Under the pieces are notes generated by a model that worked only from the letters and a program-made list of their open reading frames with translations, was not told where the DNA came from and searched no databases. A program made the translations under genes and the position numbers. A stretch of DNA of 64,000 nt from NCBI RefSeq assembly GCF_003026215.1, contig NZ_PYOC01000001.1, positions 1,116,001 to 1,180,000 on the forward strand, given 5' to 3'. Positions 23,513 to 32,035 of the stretch are shown here, one piece after another (the stretch's first letter is position 1; each line of letters opens with the position of its first letter). This stretch comes from Photobacterium indicum (GTDB lineage Bacteria; Pseudomonadota; Gammaproteobacteria; Enterobacterales; Vibrionaceae).

Positions 23513-26500
23513 ATGAGTACGAATGCAAAAGCATGGGTTGAAGAGATTGTTCTTCCTACTTACCCAACAGGTAAGCTTGACCCTAATCCTCTTTTTTTAG
23601 AGAACCGTGTTTACCAAGGCTCTTCTGGTTCAGTGTACCCATACGGGGTGATTGATAGCATTTCCGACGTTAAAGTCGAGCAAACCTATCAAGCGGTTTA
23701 TATCGAAAATGATTATATAAAAATCATGCTGTTACCTGAGTTAGGAGGCAGGATTCATCGTGCATATGACAAAGTTAAAGGGCGTGATTTTGTTTATTAT
23801 AATGAGGTGGTGAAGCCTGCACTGGTGGGTTTATTGGGTCCGTGGATCTCTGGTGGTATTGAATTTAATTGGCCGCAACATCATCGACCAACTACTTATA
23901 TGCCAACGGACTTCACCATTGAACATCATGATGATGGCTCCGTCACAGTGTGGATGGGTGAAGTTGAGCACATGTATGGCCTACAGATCATGGCTGGCTT
24001 TAAGGTGTACCCAAATAAAGCGTTGATAGAAATCACTGGTAAGGTGTACAACGGAAATGAGACCCCTCGTCAGTTCTTATGGTGGTCGAATCCTGCGGTA
24101 AAAGGAGGAGACGATCATCAAAGTATTTTCCCACCGGACGTCACGGCTGTGTATGACCACGGTAAACGTGATGTATCTAATTTTCCTATTGCGACAGGTG
24201 AGTACTATAAGGTGGATTATTCACCGGGTACGGACATCTCGCGCTATAAGAACTTGCCAGTGCCGACGTCGTATATGGCAGATAAATCAGCATATGATTT
24301 TGTGGGTGCTTACAGCCATGATGAACAAGGTGGTTTGCTGCATGTTGCCAATCATCATGTCTCTCCGGGTAAAAAACAGTGGACGTGGGGCAATTGTGAT
24401 TTCGGTATTGCATGGGATCGCCAGCTCACAGATACCAATGGTCCGTACATTGAATTAATGACGGGTGTCTTTACTGATAATCAACCTGATTTTACTTGGA
24501 TTGAAAGTCACGAAGAAAAAATCTTTGTGCAACACTTCATGCCATATAGCAGCTTAGGCAATGTTCATAATGCGAATACTGAAGTGGTGATAAAGCTCGA
24601 GCGAACACAGGGTGCTATCCAATGGGCAGTATATGCGATTGCTGAAATCACTGATTATGCCTTGGTGATCAAAGACGCTGAAGACCCGTTGTTTGAATCT
24701 GCATTAACCTTGATGCCTGGTGAAACCCGTGAGGGACAATTTGACTATATCGGTAGTGATGCCTTGACAATGTCTGTGGTCTCGAAGGATGGGCACACTT
24801 GGTTGGAATACACCGAACATGATCATGTAAGAGATGAGCCTGCCCCTGAGTCTGCAACTGCGCCAGCCATGCCGCAGGATGTGGATAACGTCGAGGAACT
24901 GTTTTTCATAGGGCAACACTTACAGCAGTATCACCATGCGACGCGCAATTCGGTCGATTATTACCAAGAAGCGTTAACACGTGATCCGAACCATTACCAA
25001 AGCAATGTGGCGATGGCAGCTCTAGCTTATGAACGCGCTGATTATCATGCGACTATTGCTTACGCTGAGGCTGCATTAGTACGAGCTCATAAACTCAATA
25101 AGAACCCATTGTGTGGTAAAGCGAGTTATTTACGTGGTTGTGCCAACGAAAAGTTAGGGCGATTGGAGGAGGCGTTCAGTGATGTATTCAAGTCTACGTG
25201 GAGCGGCAATTGTCGTGACACGGGCTTTTATGCTGCCGCGCGTATAGCGACTAAGCAATCGAGATTGCGCGAAGCACTGGAATACGTTGATCGCACATTG
25301 CAGCTCAATGGCACGCATTACCAGGCGGCAACGTTAAAAGCCTATTTACTGACAGATCTCAATCGACATACTGAGGCTTTACAGTTTATAGATGATCAGA
25401 GCGGCAATCAGCCTCTTGGTTACGGATTGCTATTCCAGAAATATCAACTGACGCAGGCGGAAGGGGATTTACACGCTTTTAAAGCATTGATGAATGGGCG
25501 CGAAGCCAATGCGATTCACCTCGCGAATTTTTACCTATCGATAGGAGCAATAGAAAGCGCCAAAACACTTCTGATGTACTGCGGAAGCCAAGGGGCAATG
25601 ACGTATATTTATCAAGCATATTTGTCGGATAGCCATCAAGAGGTCAAAGATTTATTGAGTACTGCGTCAAAAATATTTGCCGATAATGTGTTATTCCCGA
25701 ATACGTTGACAGAAATCGCAGTACTTGAGGCATTCCCTGATAATGACTTTCCTCAATATTTATTAGGCTGTTTCTTCTATGCCAAGCGGGATTATACACG
25801 TGCAGTACGTCATTGGGAGAAGGTGCTGTATCTAAATCCAAACTATGCACCGGTACTACGAAACTTATCAGTACATGCGCACAACAAATGCCAAGATATA
25901 AATAAAGCGATCGAACTGATGTCATACGCGTTTGCATTAGCGCCTGATGATGCCCGTATTTTGTACGAGTTAGATTACCTCCATAAAGCGGCTGCCATTT
26001 CGCCAGCTGAGCGGTTACAGATTTTGAAACCACACCTGGATATAGTTGCTAAGCGTGATGATCTGACCGCCGAACTGTTAAATATATGTAATATCACTGG
26101 TGATCTTGATCGCGCCGCTGATTGTTTAGCTACTCGGCAGTTTCACCCGTGGGAAGGCGGTGAAGGGCGTATTACAGGCCAATTTGTGGTGAATAAGCTT
26201 CGGTTAGCGTTACGTCTGATACGTGAACAACGCTTCCAAGAGGCGATCGATTATTTGGAAGCTGCATTGCATTATCCGCATAACTTGGGTGAAGGGCGTT
26301 TAGTCGGTCAAACCGATAACGATCTGCATTATTATTTAGGATTTTGCCACCAGCAGCTTGATTTGCATGAACAGGCAACGGAGCATTTTAATTGTGCAAT
26401 ACAGGGAAAACAAGATATAGGCCAAAGTCGTTATTATAACGATCAACCTGCAGATTACTTGTTCTACCAAGCGGCAGCATTGCATCAATTGGGGCGTACC

Positions 26501-26842
26501 GATCAAGCGATAGCTATTTACGAAAACATGATTGTTTGGGCGGAAGCGGAATGCCATACGCCGGTTGAAGTCGATTTCTTCGCTGTTTCGTTACCAGCAT
26601 TGATAGTGTTTGATACGGATACGCAAGCCGAACATATACAGCACTGCTTGTTTGTAAAAGCAATGGGGCAGTTAGGGCTGGCGTTGGTTACACAATCGGT
26701 GTCGCCGGGTTCTGATAGCAAAAAGGATTTTGAACATATATTGCAGACGTTGCTAACGCAATCGCCAGCACACACAAAAGCTAATTTATTCAAAGAAGTT
26801 GCAAAACATAGCTACGCATTTGATCTATACGGTCAGGCGTAA
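23513..26842 (+). CDS. DUF5107 domain protein with C-terminal TPR repeats
   Basis: The 1109-residue soluble protein has no signal peptide, so it is probably cytoplasmic. Residues about 1-430 form the DUF5107 region, predicted beta-rich and resembling sugar-mutarotase-like sandwiches ('LLPELGGRIHRAYDKV', 'GPWISGGIEFNWPQHHRP', 'ITGKVYNGNETPRQFLWWSNPAV'). Residues about 450-1090 are TPR repeats ('NHYQSNVAMAALAYERADYHATIAYAEAAL' region and many more). The conserved Trp, His and Glu residues in the N-terminal part suggest carbohydrate binding or an unassigned glycoside-active enzyme. It is followed by a sugar importer and lies near an aldose epimerase. The biochemical function is not known to me. 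Confidence 0.85.
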   Translation: MSTNAKAWVEEIVLPTYPTGKLDPNPLFLENRVYQGSSGSVYPYGVIDSISDVKVEQTYQAVYIENDYIKIMLLPELGGRIHRAYDKVKGRDFVYYNEVVKPALVGLLGPWISGGIEFNWPQHHRPTTYMPTDFTIEHHDDGSVTVWMGEVEHMYGLQIMAGFKVYPNKALIEITGKVYNGNETPRQFLWWSNPAVKGGDDHQSIFPPDVTAVYDHGKRDVSNFPIATGEYYKVDYSPGTDISRYKNLPVPTSYMADKSAYDFVGAYSHDEQGGLLHVANHHVSPGKKQWTWGNCDFGIAWDRQLTDTNGPYIELMTGVFTDNQPDFTWIESHEEKIFVQHFMPYSSLGNVHNANTEVVIKLERTQGAIQWAVYAIAEITDYALVIKDAEDPLFESALTLMPGETREGQFDYIGSDALTMSVVSKDGHTWLEYTEHDHVRDEPAPESATAPAMPQDVDNVEELFFIGQHLQQYHHATRNSVDYYQEALTRDPNHYQSNVAMAALAYERADYHATIAYAEAALVRAHKLNKNPLCGKASYLRGCANEKLGRLEEAFSDVFKSTWSGNCRDTGFYAAARIATKQSRLREALEYVDRTLQLNGTHYQAATLKAYLLTDLNRHTEALQFIDDQSGNQPLGYGLLFQKYQLTQAEGDLHAFKALMNGREANAIHLANFYLSIGAIESAKTLLMYCGSQGAMTYIYQAYLSDSHQEVKDLLSTASKIFADNVLFPNTLTEIAVLEAFPDNDFPQYLLGCFFYAKRDYTRAVRHWEKVLYLNPNYAPVLRNLSVHAHNKCQDINKAIELMSYAFALAPDDARILYELDYLHKAAAISPAERLQILKPHLDIVAKRDDLTAELLNICNITGDLDRAADCLATRQFHPWEGGEGRITGQFVVNKLRLALRLIREQRFQEAIDYLEAALHYPHNLGEGRLVGQTDNDLHYYLGFCHQQLDLHEQATEHFNCAIQGKQDIGQSRYYNDQPADYLFYQAAALHQLGRTDQAIAIYENMIVWAEAECHTPVEVDFFAVSLPALIVFDTDTQAEHIQHCLFVKAMGQLGLALVTQSVSPGSDSKKDFEHILQTLLTQSPAHTKANLFKEVAKHSYAFDLYGQA

Positions 26843-26848
26843 TGGATA

Positions 26849-26890
26849 GGTCACCTCAGGGGTGAACTATCTCTATCTCCTGAGGTGACC
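26849..26890 (+). promoter_or_regulatory. Intercistronic hairpin between the DUF5107 and MFS genes
   Basis: Perfect 12-bp inverted repeat GGTCACCTCAGG / CCTGAGGTGACC with an 18-base loop. It starts 7 bases after the stop codon and ends 47 bases before the MFS start. No T-run follows, so it is not a standard terminator. mRNA processing or protection of the upstream message is likelier. Confidence 0.6.
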
Positions 26891-26937
26891 ACAACACACA
26901 ATAATTTAAATAAAGTGTACCTCTACAAGGATTGATT

Positions 26938-28365
26938 ATGAGTAAGACAAGCGATCAACTCAACATGAGAAATATATGGCTCATTAGCCTAGTTGCTGCA
27001 TGCGGTGGGTTGTTATTTGGTTACGACTGGGTAGTAATTGGTGGTGCAAAACCGTTTTACGAAGCGTACTTCAATATTACTAGCGCTTCGTTGTCAGGTT
27101 GGGCAATGAGTTCAGCACTATTAGGTTGTATGGCAGGTGCGCTTATTGCGGGCACTGTATCTGACAAATATGGTCGTAAACGTCCATTAATTTTAGCAGC
27201 ATTGTTGTTTGTGATTTCCGCATGGGGCACTGCGGCGGCTGATTCCTTTAATGCTTTTTTGCTGTTCCGTATTATTGGTGGTGTCGGTATTGGTTTGGCA
27301 TCAGCATTGTCACCAATGTACATTGCTGAAATTGCACCAGCAGAGAAGCGTGGTAAGTTTGTGGCAATCAACCAGCTAACTATTGTGATTGGTGTATTGG
27401 CGGCACAAATCATTAATCTTATGATTGCAGAGCCAGTGGCTGCGGGCGCAGCACAAGCGGATATACTCCAAACATGGAACGGTCAAATGGGATGGCGTTA
27501 TATGTTTGGCGCAGAGTTAGTACCAGCATTTGCTTTTTTACTATTGATGTTTGTAGTGCCTGAATCTCCACGTTGGTTGGTGAAGATGGGTATGGTGGGT
27601 CGTGCAAAAGACACACTACGACGTATTGGTAGTGACAGTTATGCAGAGCGTACGGTGGAAGAGATAGAAAGTACACTGTCGGCTGAAACACGTTCGTTAC
27701 CATTTAGTGCATTACTCAAGCCTGACGTTAAACCCATTTTGATTATTGGTATTGTATTGGCTGTGTTTCAGCAGTGGTGTGGGATTAACGTGATCTTTAA
27801 TTATGCACAAGAAATCTTTGCATCAGCAGGTTTTGATATTAATGATACGTTGAAGTCTATTGTGGCAACAGGTCTCATTAACTTGCTCTTTACGATTCTC
27901 GCAATTCCATTCGTTGATAAAATTGGTCGTCGCAAGCTGATGATTGTTGGTTCATTCGGTTTAACGGTGATTTATGGATTAATGTCAGCTGCGTATGCAT
28001 TTGGCGTGCTGGGCTTACCTGTTCTGTTATTGGTGCTAGTTGCTATCTCGATTTATGCATTGACTTTGGCGCCAGTGACATGGGTATTGTTGTCTGAAAT
28101 TTTTCCAAACAAAGTACGTGGTACTGCGATGTCAGTTTGTACCTTTTCCCTATGGGTTGCGTGTTTTGTACTGACTTACACTTTCCCATTATTAAATGCA
28201 GGATTAGGAGCATCTGGTAGTTTCTTACTTTATGGTGTGATCTGTGCCTGTGGGTTTGTTTTCATCTATCGTAGAGTACCTGAAACTAAAGGTCGTTCTT
28301 TAGAAGAATTAGAGAAAGAGCTGGTGGCACAAGCTGGAAATGTGGGTAAAAAAGTGAACGCGTAA
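26938..28365 (+). CDS. Sugar:proton symporter, MFS sugar-porter family
   Basis: The 475-residue, 12-span protein matches XylE/GalP-like porters. It has 'CGGLLFGYDWVVIGGAKPFYEAYF' at the first span (positions 22-45), 'DKYGRKRPLI' between TM2 and TM3, 'GGVGIGLASALSPMYIAEIAP', 'VPESPRWLV', 'QQWCGINVIFNYAQEIF' (sugar-binding QQxxGxN), and 'PETKGRSLEELE' at the C-terminus. The ATG at 26938 is chosen because AAGGATTG stands upstream; TTG at 26932 is an alternative. It lies between the DUF5107 gene and the ROK repressor, so it probably imports the sugar or oligosaccharide handled there. Confidence 0.92.
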   Translation: MSKTSDQLNMRNIWLISLVAACGGLLFGYDWVVIGGAKPFYEAYFNITSASLSGWAMSSALLGCMAGALIAGTVSDKYGRKRPLILAALLFVISAWGTAAADSFNAFLLFRIIGGVGIGLASALSPMYIAEIAPAEKRGKFVAINQLTIVIGVLAAQIINLMIAEPVAAGAAQADILQTWNGQMGWRYMFGAELVPAFAFLLLMFVVPESPRWLVKMGMVGRAKDTLRRIGSDSYAERTVEEIESTLSAETRSLPFSALLKPDVKPILIIGIVLAVFQQWCGINVIFNYAQEIFASAGFDINDTLKSIVATGLINLLFTILAIPFVDKIGRRKLMIVGSFGLTVIYGLMSAAYAFGVLGLPVLLLVLVAISIYALTLAPVTWVLLSEIFPNKVRGTAMSVCTFSLWVACFVLTYTFPLLNAGLGASGSFLLYGVICACGFVFIYRRVPETKGRSLEELEKELVAQAGNVGKKVNA

Positions 28366-28391
28366 TCAACTGCGTTAGTTTGTAATAATGA

Positions 28392-28420
28392 AAAAGGTCG
28401 CCAGTTTGGTGACCTTTTAG
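28392..28420. terminator. Bidirectional terminator between the MFS and ROK genes
   Basis: Stem AAAAGGTCgCC / GGtGACCTTTT with loop agttt. The A and T tracts on both sides fit termination of the two convergent genes. Confidence 0.8.
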
Positions 28421-28458
28421 GTATTTGTCTCTGCATTAAGCTGTTGTGTGTGAAGTGA

Positions 28459-29673
28459 TTATTGAAAGAGTTCATCTAGTTCTTGTTCTACCCATAAATA
28501 ACTCATACCCATTACCAACTCTACATTAGAAAGTGCACCATATGACACGAGTGTTTGGTCTTGTTTTCTAGCCGTTTTATCTTCGAATGGGTTATTCAGG
28601 GTTTGTTTAGTAATCGCTTTTAACCACTTATCTCCAAGTGCACATGTGTTGCCATATAATATTATTTTGTTGATGTCTAAGGTAATAAGAAAATTATACA
28701 ATGACTGACCAACGATGTTAGCTGCGTGATTAGCCACGTCCTGTGCAATGGCGTCTTGCCGATCGTAACGTGTTACAAAATCATCAAATGATATAGGTAC
28801 TGATTCTTGAGTGAGCTGTGATGTCTGCCGAAGATATTTATCACACAAAGCTTTTGAGGAGGCCTCGGTTTCTAAGCAGCCTTCACGCCCGCAGCCACAG
28901 GTGATGCCATTATCTGTGACTTTGGTGTGTCCGATTTGACCACTACCATACATCTTTCCACGGTAGATATTATTGTTAATTAGAAAAGAAGAACCAATTC
29001 CGTAATCGACATTCAGTACACAAAAATCTTGCCCGTCATGCCCATCTAACCATTTCTCAGCAAGCGCTATCATCACGCAGTCATTATCGACTAAAACGTC
29101 CACATTCAAACGTTGCTCTAAGATGTATTTTAGTTCGATATTTTCTGTCCACGGGGCTTGTGGCATGTGCATTGATGATCCAACGAGAGTATCAACTTGG
29201 CCATGTACTGCAATAGAGAGGCGATAGGGTGTTGCTCGGTTGACTTGTCGGCATGCGACGATCACTGACACTATTGCATCGATTAATTCGTCTGGTGTTG
29301 TTGGTGCAATAGCTTGGTTGATGAAATCAGAGCATGAGTTAATCTCGTTGTCTACCATTACAGCTTGAATGCAAGTGGGTGATACATTCAAGCAGATTGT
29401 ATCTGGTCGATTCCGTGATACGTTGTATAGCCCTTTGAAGTTGCCTTTTCTCACATGAACTGTGGTTGTGTTTTCAACGCGCCCTTGTTCGATAAGAGCA
29501 CCTATTATCTTACTGATAGCGGGAATGCTCAATTGTGTTGTTTGCGCCAATTGTGACTTACTCATCCCCTTATTTTTATACAACAAGGCCATGATCATAC
29601 GGCTGTTATATTGCCGCACTTGTTGGTTGTTCAATCCTTTATGGATAGAGCCTGCAAACGTATTAGTAATCAT
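28459..29673 (-). CDS. ROK-family transcriptional repressor (NagC/Mlc-like)
   Basis: The 404-residue protein has an N-terminal winged HTH ('NSRMIMALLYKNKGMSKSQLAQTTQLSIPAISKII', residues about 23-57) and a ROK domain with the zinc-site motif 'GITCGCGREGCLETEASSKAL'. No catalytic sugar-kinase role is expected. Its start codon lies inside a palindrome nearly identical to one upstream of the DUF5107 gene, suggesting it represses itself, the divergent aldose epimerase and the DUF5107-MFS unit until its sugar appears. Confidence 0.9.
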   Translation of the reverse strand: MITNTFAGSIHKGLNNQQVRQYNSRMIMALLYKNKGMSKSQLAQTTQLSIPAISKIIGALIEQGRVENTTTVHVRKGNFKGLYNVSRNRPDTICLNVSPTCIQAVMVDNEINSCSDFINQAIAPTTPDELIDAIVSVIVACRQVNRATPYRLSIAVHGQVDTLVGSSMHMPQAPWTENIELKYILEQRLNVDVLVDNDCVMIALAEKWLDGHDGQDFCVLNVDYGIGSSFLINNNIYRGKMYGSGQIGHTKVTDNGITCGCGREGCLETEASSKALCDKYLRQTSQLTQESVPISFDDFVTRYDRQDAIAQDVANHAANIVGQSLYNFLITLDINKIILYGNTCALGDKWLKAITKQTLNNPFEDKTARKQDQTLVSYGALSNVELVMGMSYLWVEQELDELFQ

Positions 29674-29683
29674 TGTTTAGTAT
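29663..29683. promoter_or_regulatory. Candidate ROK operator overlapping the repressor start codon
   Basis: TTAGTAA and TTAGTAT flank tcattgt; 19 of 21 bases match the site at 23403-23423. It overlaps the ROK ATG (complement at 29671-29673) and sits in the 95-base divergent region before the aldose epimerase. Confidence 0.55.
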
Positions 29684-29768
29684 TCGTTGTGACATTGATA
29701 TCGCTCAATGGTAAGCCCTGAATATACAGTAGTACATCAAGCTATCACAATTGGAAAAGGGTTTATCA

Positions 29769-30662
29769 ATGGCAATTCACACACTAGAAAATGGTAGGCT
29801 GAAAGTTGTAATTAATGAGATGGGAGGGGTGATAGATCTCTTTACATATGGAGATGAACACCCGTTTGATATCCTTCGTCCGCGCATTCATGATGGTACG
29901 AACTTCGCAGGGAACAGCAGTTTATTCCCGATGTTGCCTATGGTAAACCGTATTCGTGATAATCAGTTTGATTGGCAAGGACTACGTGTAGTTTTGCCTA
30001 TTAATGAGAGTGTTGATTCACATTTCTTTCTACATGGTAATGGTTGGCTAACACAGTGGCAATGTCAGGCTAATACTGAGTGTGAACATACGGTACTTAA
30101 GTTAGCGATGGCATCCAATATAGAAGGTGTATGCCACTACGAGGCAGAACAAACTTATAAGCTTGAAGAGGATCGTTTAACGATCACATTATGTCTCACT
30201 AACATTGATGATGAGGTATTTCCTTTCGGTATGGGGTTTCATCCCTTTTTCCATTGTTTACCCGATACCTTGATTAAATTTTCAGCACAAGGCATTTGGC
30301 TTGAAGATGTACATTATCTTCCGACTGATTTTATGGAACATATTCCAGATGTATTCAATTTTGGGCAGGGTAAAACGATACCAACAGTATGGATTAATAA
30401 TGGGTACTACCTTGCTGAAGATGGCGTGAATATTATTTTGAAGCATCCCAATAGGGTAGCTGTGGTGGTAACCAGCCCATGCCGTTACCTGCAGGTGTAT
30501 AAACCCACAGGGTACAGTGATTTTTTGTGTTTAGAGCCTCAAAGTCAGAGTGTCAACTCGCATAAGACCCTGTATTTAGATGATAGTTCTAACAGCTTAT
30601 CTATACTCGCACCGCATCATAGCATGCATATTGTAATGACGATAAAAGTACATGAGTGGTAA
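29769..30662 (+). CDS. Aldose 1-epimerase family protein
   Basis: The 297-residue protein has the galactose-mutarotase fold. 'NFAGNSSLFPMLPMVNRIRDNQF' corresponds to the substrate-binding Arg region, 'FFLHGNGWLTQWQ' to the first catalytic His motif, 'PFGMGFHPFFHC' to the second His, and 'LCLEPQSQSVNS' to the catalytic Glu. It interconverts sugar anomers. ATG 29769 is preferred to TTG 29751; AAAAGGG precedes it. It is divergent from the ROK repressor and probably co-regulated with the sugar importer. Confidence 0.88.
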   Translation: MAIHTLENGRLKVVINEMGGVIDLFTYGDEHPFDILRPRIHDGTNFAGNSSLFPMLPMVNRIRDNQFDWQGLRVVLPINESVDSHFFLHGNGWLTQWQCQANTECEHTVLKLAMASNIEGVCHYEAEQTYKLEEDRLTITLCLTNIDDEVFPFGMGFHPFFHCLPDTLIKFSAQGIWLEDVHYLPTDFMEHIPDVFNFGQGKTIPTVWINNGYYLAEDGVNIILKHPNRVAVVVTSPCRYLQVYKPTGYSDFLCLEPQSQSVNSHKTLYLDDSSNSLSILAPHHSMHIVMTIKVHEW

Positions 30663-30674
30663 ACGTTTTATTAT

Positions 30675-30863
30675 TTAGGGTATTGATTTAGTTTCTCTGT
30701 AGCAACGGCAAAATATTGAGTTGTAGGTTTGACTAGTGCTGTCCATGTCGTGAAACGCAGTGATCATAATAACGCGTGCATTAGGGCTAGCAGCTTTAAA
30801 TTCTGGTAGCCCCTCAATGCCTGACTTACCATCCTTACGGATACCTAAAATACGCTTACCATA
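30675..30863 (-). pseudogene. Remnant of a response-regulator receiver domain
   Basis: A 62-codon frame on the minus strand encodes 'LGIRKDGKSGIEGLPEFKAA' followed by 'SPNARVIMITAFHDMDSTSQ'. This is the central part of an NtrC-type receiver domain (the strand after the phospho-Asp through the conserved Thr/Ser 'MITAF' motif). The frame is bounded by a stop upstream, lacks the N-terminal beta1 strand and phospho-Asp segment, and degenerates at its C-terminus. There is no start codon or output domain, so it is a decayed fragment. Confidence 0.75.
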
Positions 30864-30876
30864 CTAAGCAAACTCT

Positions 30877-30913
30877 AAAAAACAGTACCTAACAGGACTG
30901 TTTTATTCGTTAG
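30877..30913. terminator. Hairpin with flanking A/T tracts
   Basis: AAAACAGTaCCT / AGGACTGTTTT forms an 11-bp stem with one bulge and a 3-base loop. It could terminate transcription from either side, although no intact gene borders it directly. Confidence 0.55.
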
Positions 30914-31104
30914 TACCTATGAGTTGCTGGCGATTACAGCTCCCAGCCTTTTTTCAAACTTCGTAATAGAACCCTCACGCGCGAAATAACCCGCATTGCT
31001 TATTAATTCAACTCTTCCTGCCATTAATTCTACGGTAATCACATAATCTGTACTTATTTTCTACAGCCTCTTTGGTTGTGAATTCAATCACAGAAAATGA
31101 CGCT

Positions 31105-31118
31105 GGTATAACAGCATA
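31105..31118. promoter_or_regulatory. Possible NanR-type operator upstream of nanA
   Basis: GGTATAACAGCATAC contains the hexamer GGTATA that E. coli NanR recognises as tandem repeats, plus an inverted GTAT/ATAC pair. It lies about 40 bases upstream of nanA. Only one hexamer copy is present, so support is limited. Confidence 0.3.
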
Positions 31119-31156
31119 CTAGGCACACCAAAACTTAGTCCTCTGTAATTGGAAGT

Positions 31157-32035
31157 ATGATGAATTTTTCAGGTTTATACGCAGCAACACTGACTCCTTT
31201 TAATCTCGATGAAACGATTAACCATGATGACTTGGCATCGTTAGTGAAATTCAACTGTGAGAGTGGCTTAGACGGTTTATACGTGGGCGGCTCTACAGCA
31301 GAAGCTTTTCTTTGTTCTACCGAAGAGCGGATTCAGACCCTTGAGCTAACAGCAGAAGCTGCGACTGCAGATATGACGTTAATCGCGCATGTAGGTGATA
31401 TCTCGACGAAGAAAAGTGAAATTTTGGCGCGCGCAGCAGGGGCGATGCCTTATCAAGCGATTTCAGCGGTCACGCCGTTTTACTACCCGGTGGCATTCAA
31501 TGAGCTGAAGAAGCATTACAGTGATGTGATTCAAGCTGCGGGTAAACCCATGATTGTTTATAACTTCCCAGCTTTCGCGGGTATGAATCTATCGGGTGAG
31601 CAAATTAATGAATTGTTGAATATTGATGGTGTTGTCGCTCTTAAGCAAACGTCTGCCAACTTATATCAAATGGAACAAGTTACTCGTCAAAACCCTGAGA
31701 AAACAGTATTTAACGGGTTTGATGAAATATTGGCTTCTGGCCTTGTTGCAGGTGCAAATGGTGGTATTGGTTCTACTTATAATATTCAAGCACAGCGAAT
31801 GATTGATATCCAAGCCGCAATTTTCACGAATAATGCGCAGCAAGCAACAGCCTTGCAACGTGAAGCGAATGTGCTGATTGATGCCTTAGTCGGTGCAGGT
31901 GTGATTCCTGGCTTGAAATATGTTTTGAAGCAAAAAGGCATTATTCAAAACGAGCATTGCCGCCGTCCATTGAATGTTGTGACTGATGAGCACAAAGCAA
32001 CGTTGAATGCACTGATTGAGGCGAATGTATGTTAA
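31157..32035 (+). CDS. nanA: N-acetylneuraminate lyase (DapA-fold aldolase)
   Basis: The 292-residue class I aldolase cleaves a nonulosonic acid to pyruvate and an aldose (ManNAc from Neu5Ac). Family residues are in place: the Schiff-base Lys at about 163 (VALKQTSANLYQMEQ), Tyr at about 135 (IVYNFPAFAGM), and the carboxylate-binding 'GGSTAEAF', which has Ala in place of the usual Gly of GGSTGEAF. The start could be either of two consecutive ATGs (31157 or 31160), both behind GGAAG. It overlaps the kinase gene by a few bases and heads an operon with SiaPQM, NanQ and NanR. Confidence 0.88.
   Translation: MMNFSGLYAATLTPFNLDETINHDDLASLVKFNCESGLDGLYVGGSTAEAFLCSTEERIQTLELTAEAATADMTLIAHVGDISTKKSEILARAAGAMPYQAISAVTPFYYPVAFNELKKHYSDVIQAAGKPMIVYNFPAFAGMNLSGEQINELLNIDGVVALKQTSANLYQMEQVTRQNPEKTVFNGFDEILASGLVAGANGGIGSTYNIQAQRMIDIQAAIFTNNAQQATALQREANVLIDALVGAGVIPGLKYVLKQKGIIQNEHCRRPLNVVTDEHKATLNALIEANVC

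Larger units (their letters stand above)
30864..31156. other. Rest of the gap before nanA: hairpin, decayed frames and a possible NanR site
   Basis: After the receiver relic comes the hairpin at 30877-30913, then 200 bases with two short broken minus-strand frames ('YVITVELMAGRVELISNAGYF' region, not recognised), then the promoter region of the sialate-type operon. At 31105-31118 GGTATAacagcATAC is an inverted GTAT/ATAC pair that includes GGTATA, the repeat unit bound by E. coli NanR. Confidence 0.45.
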
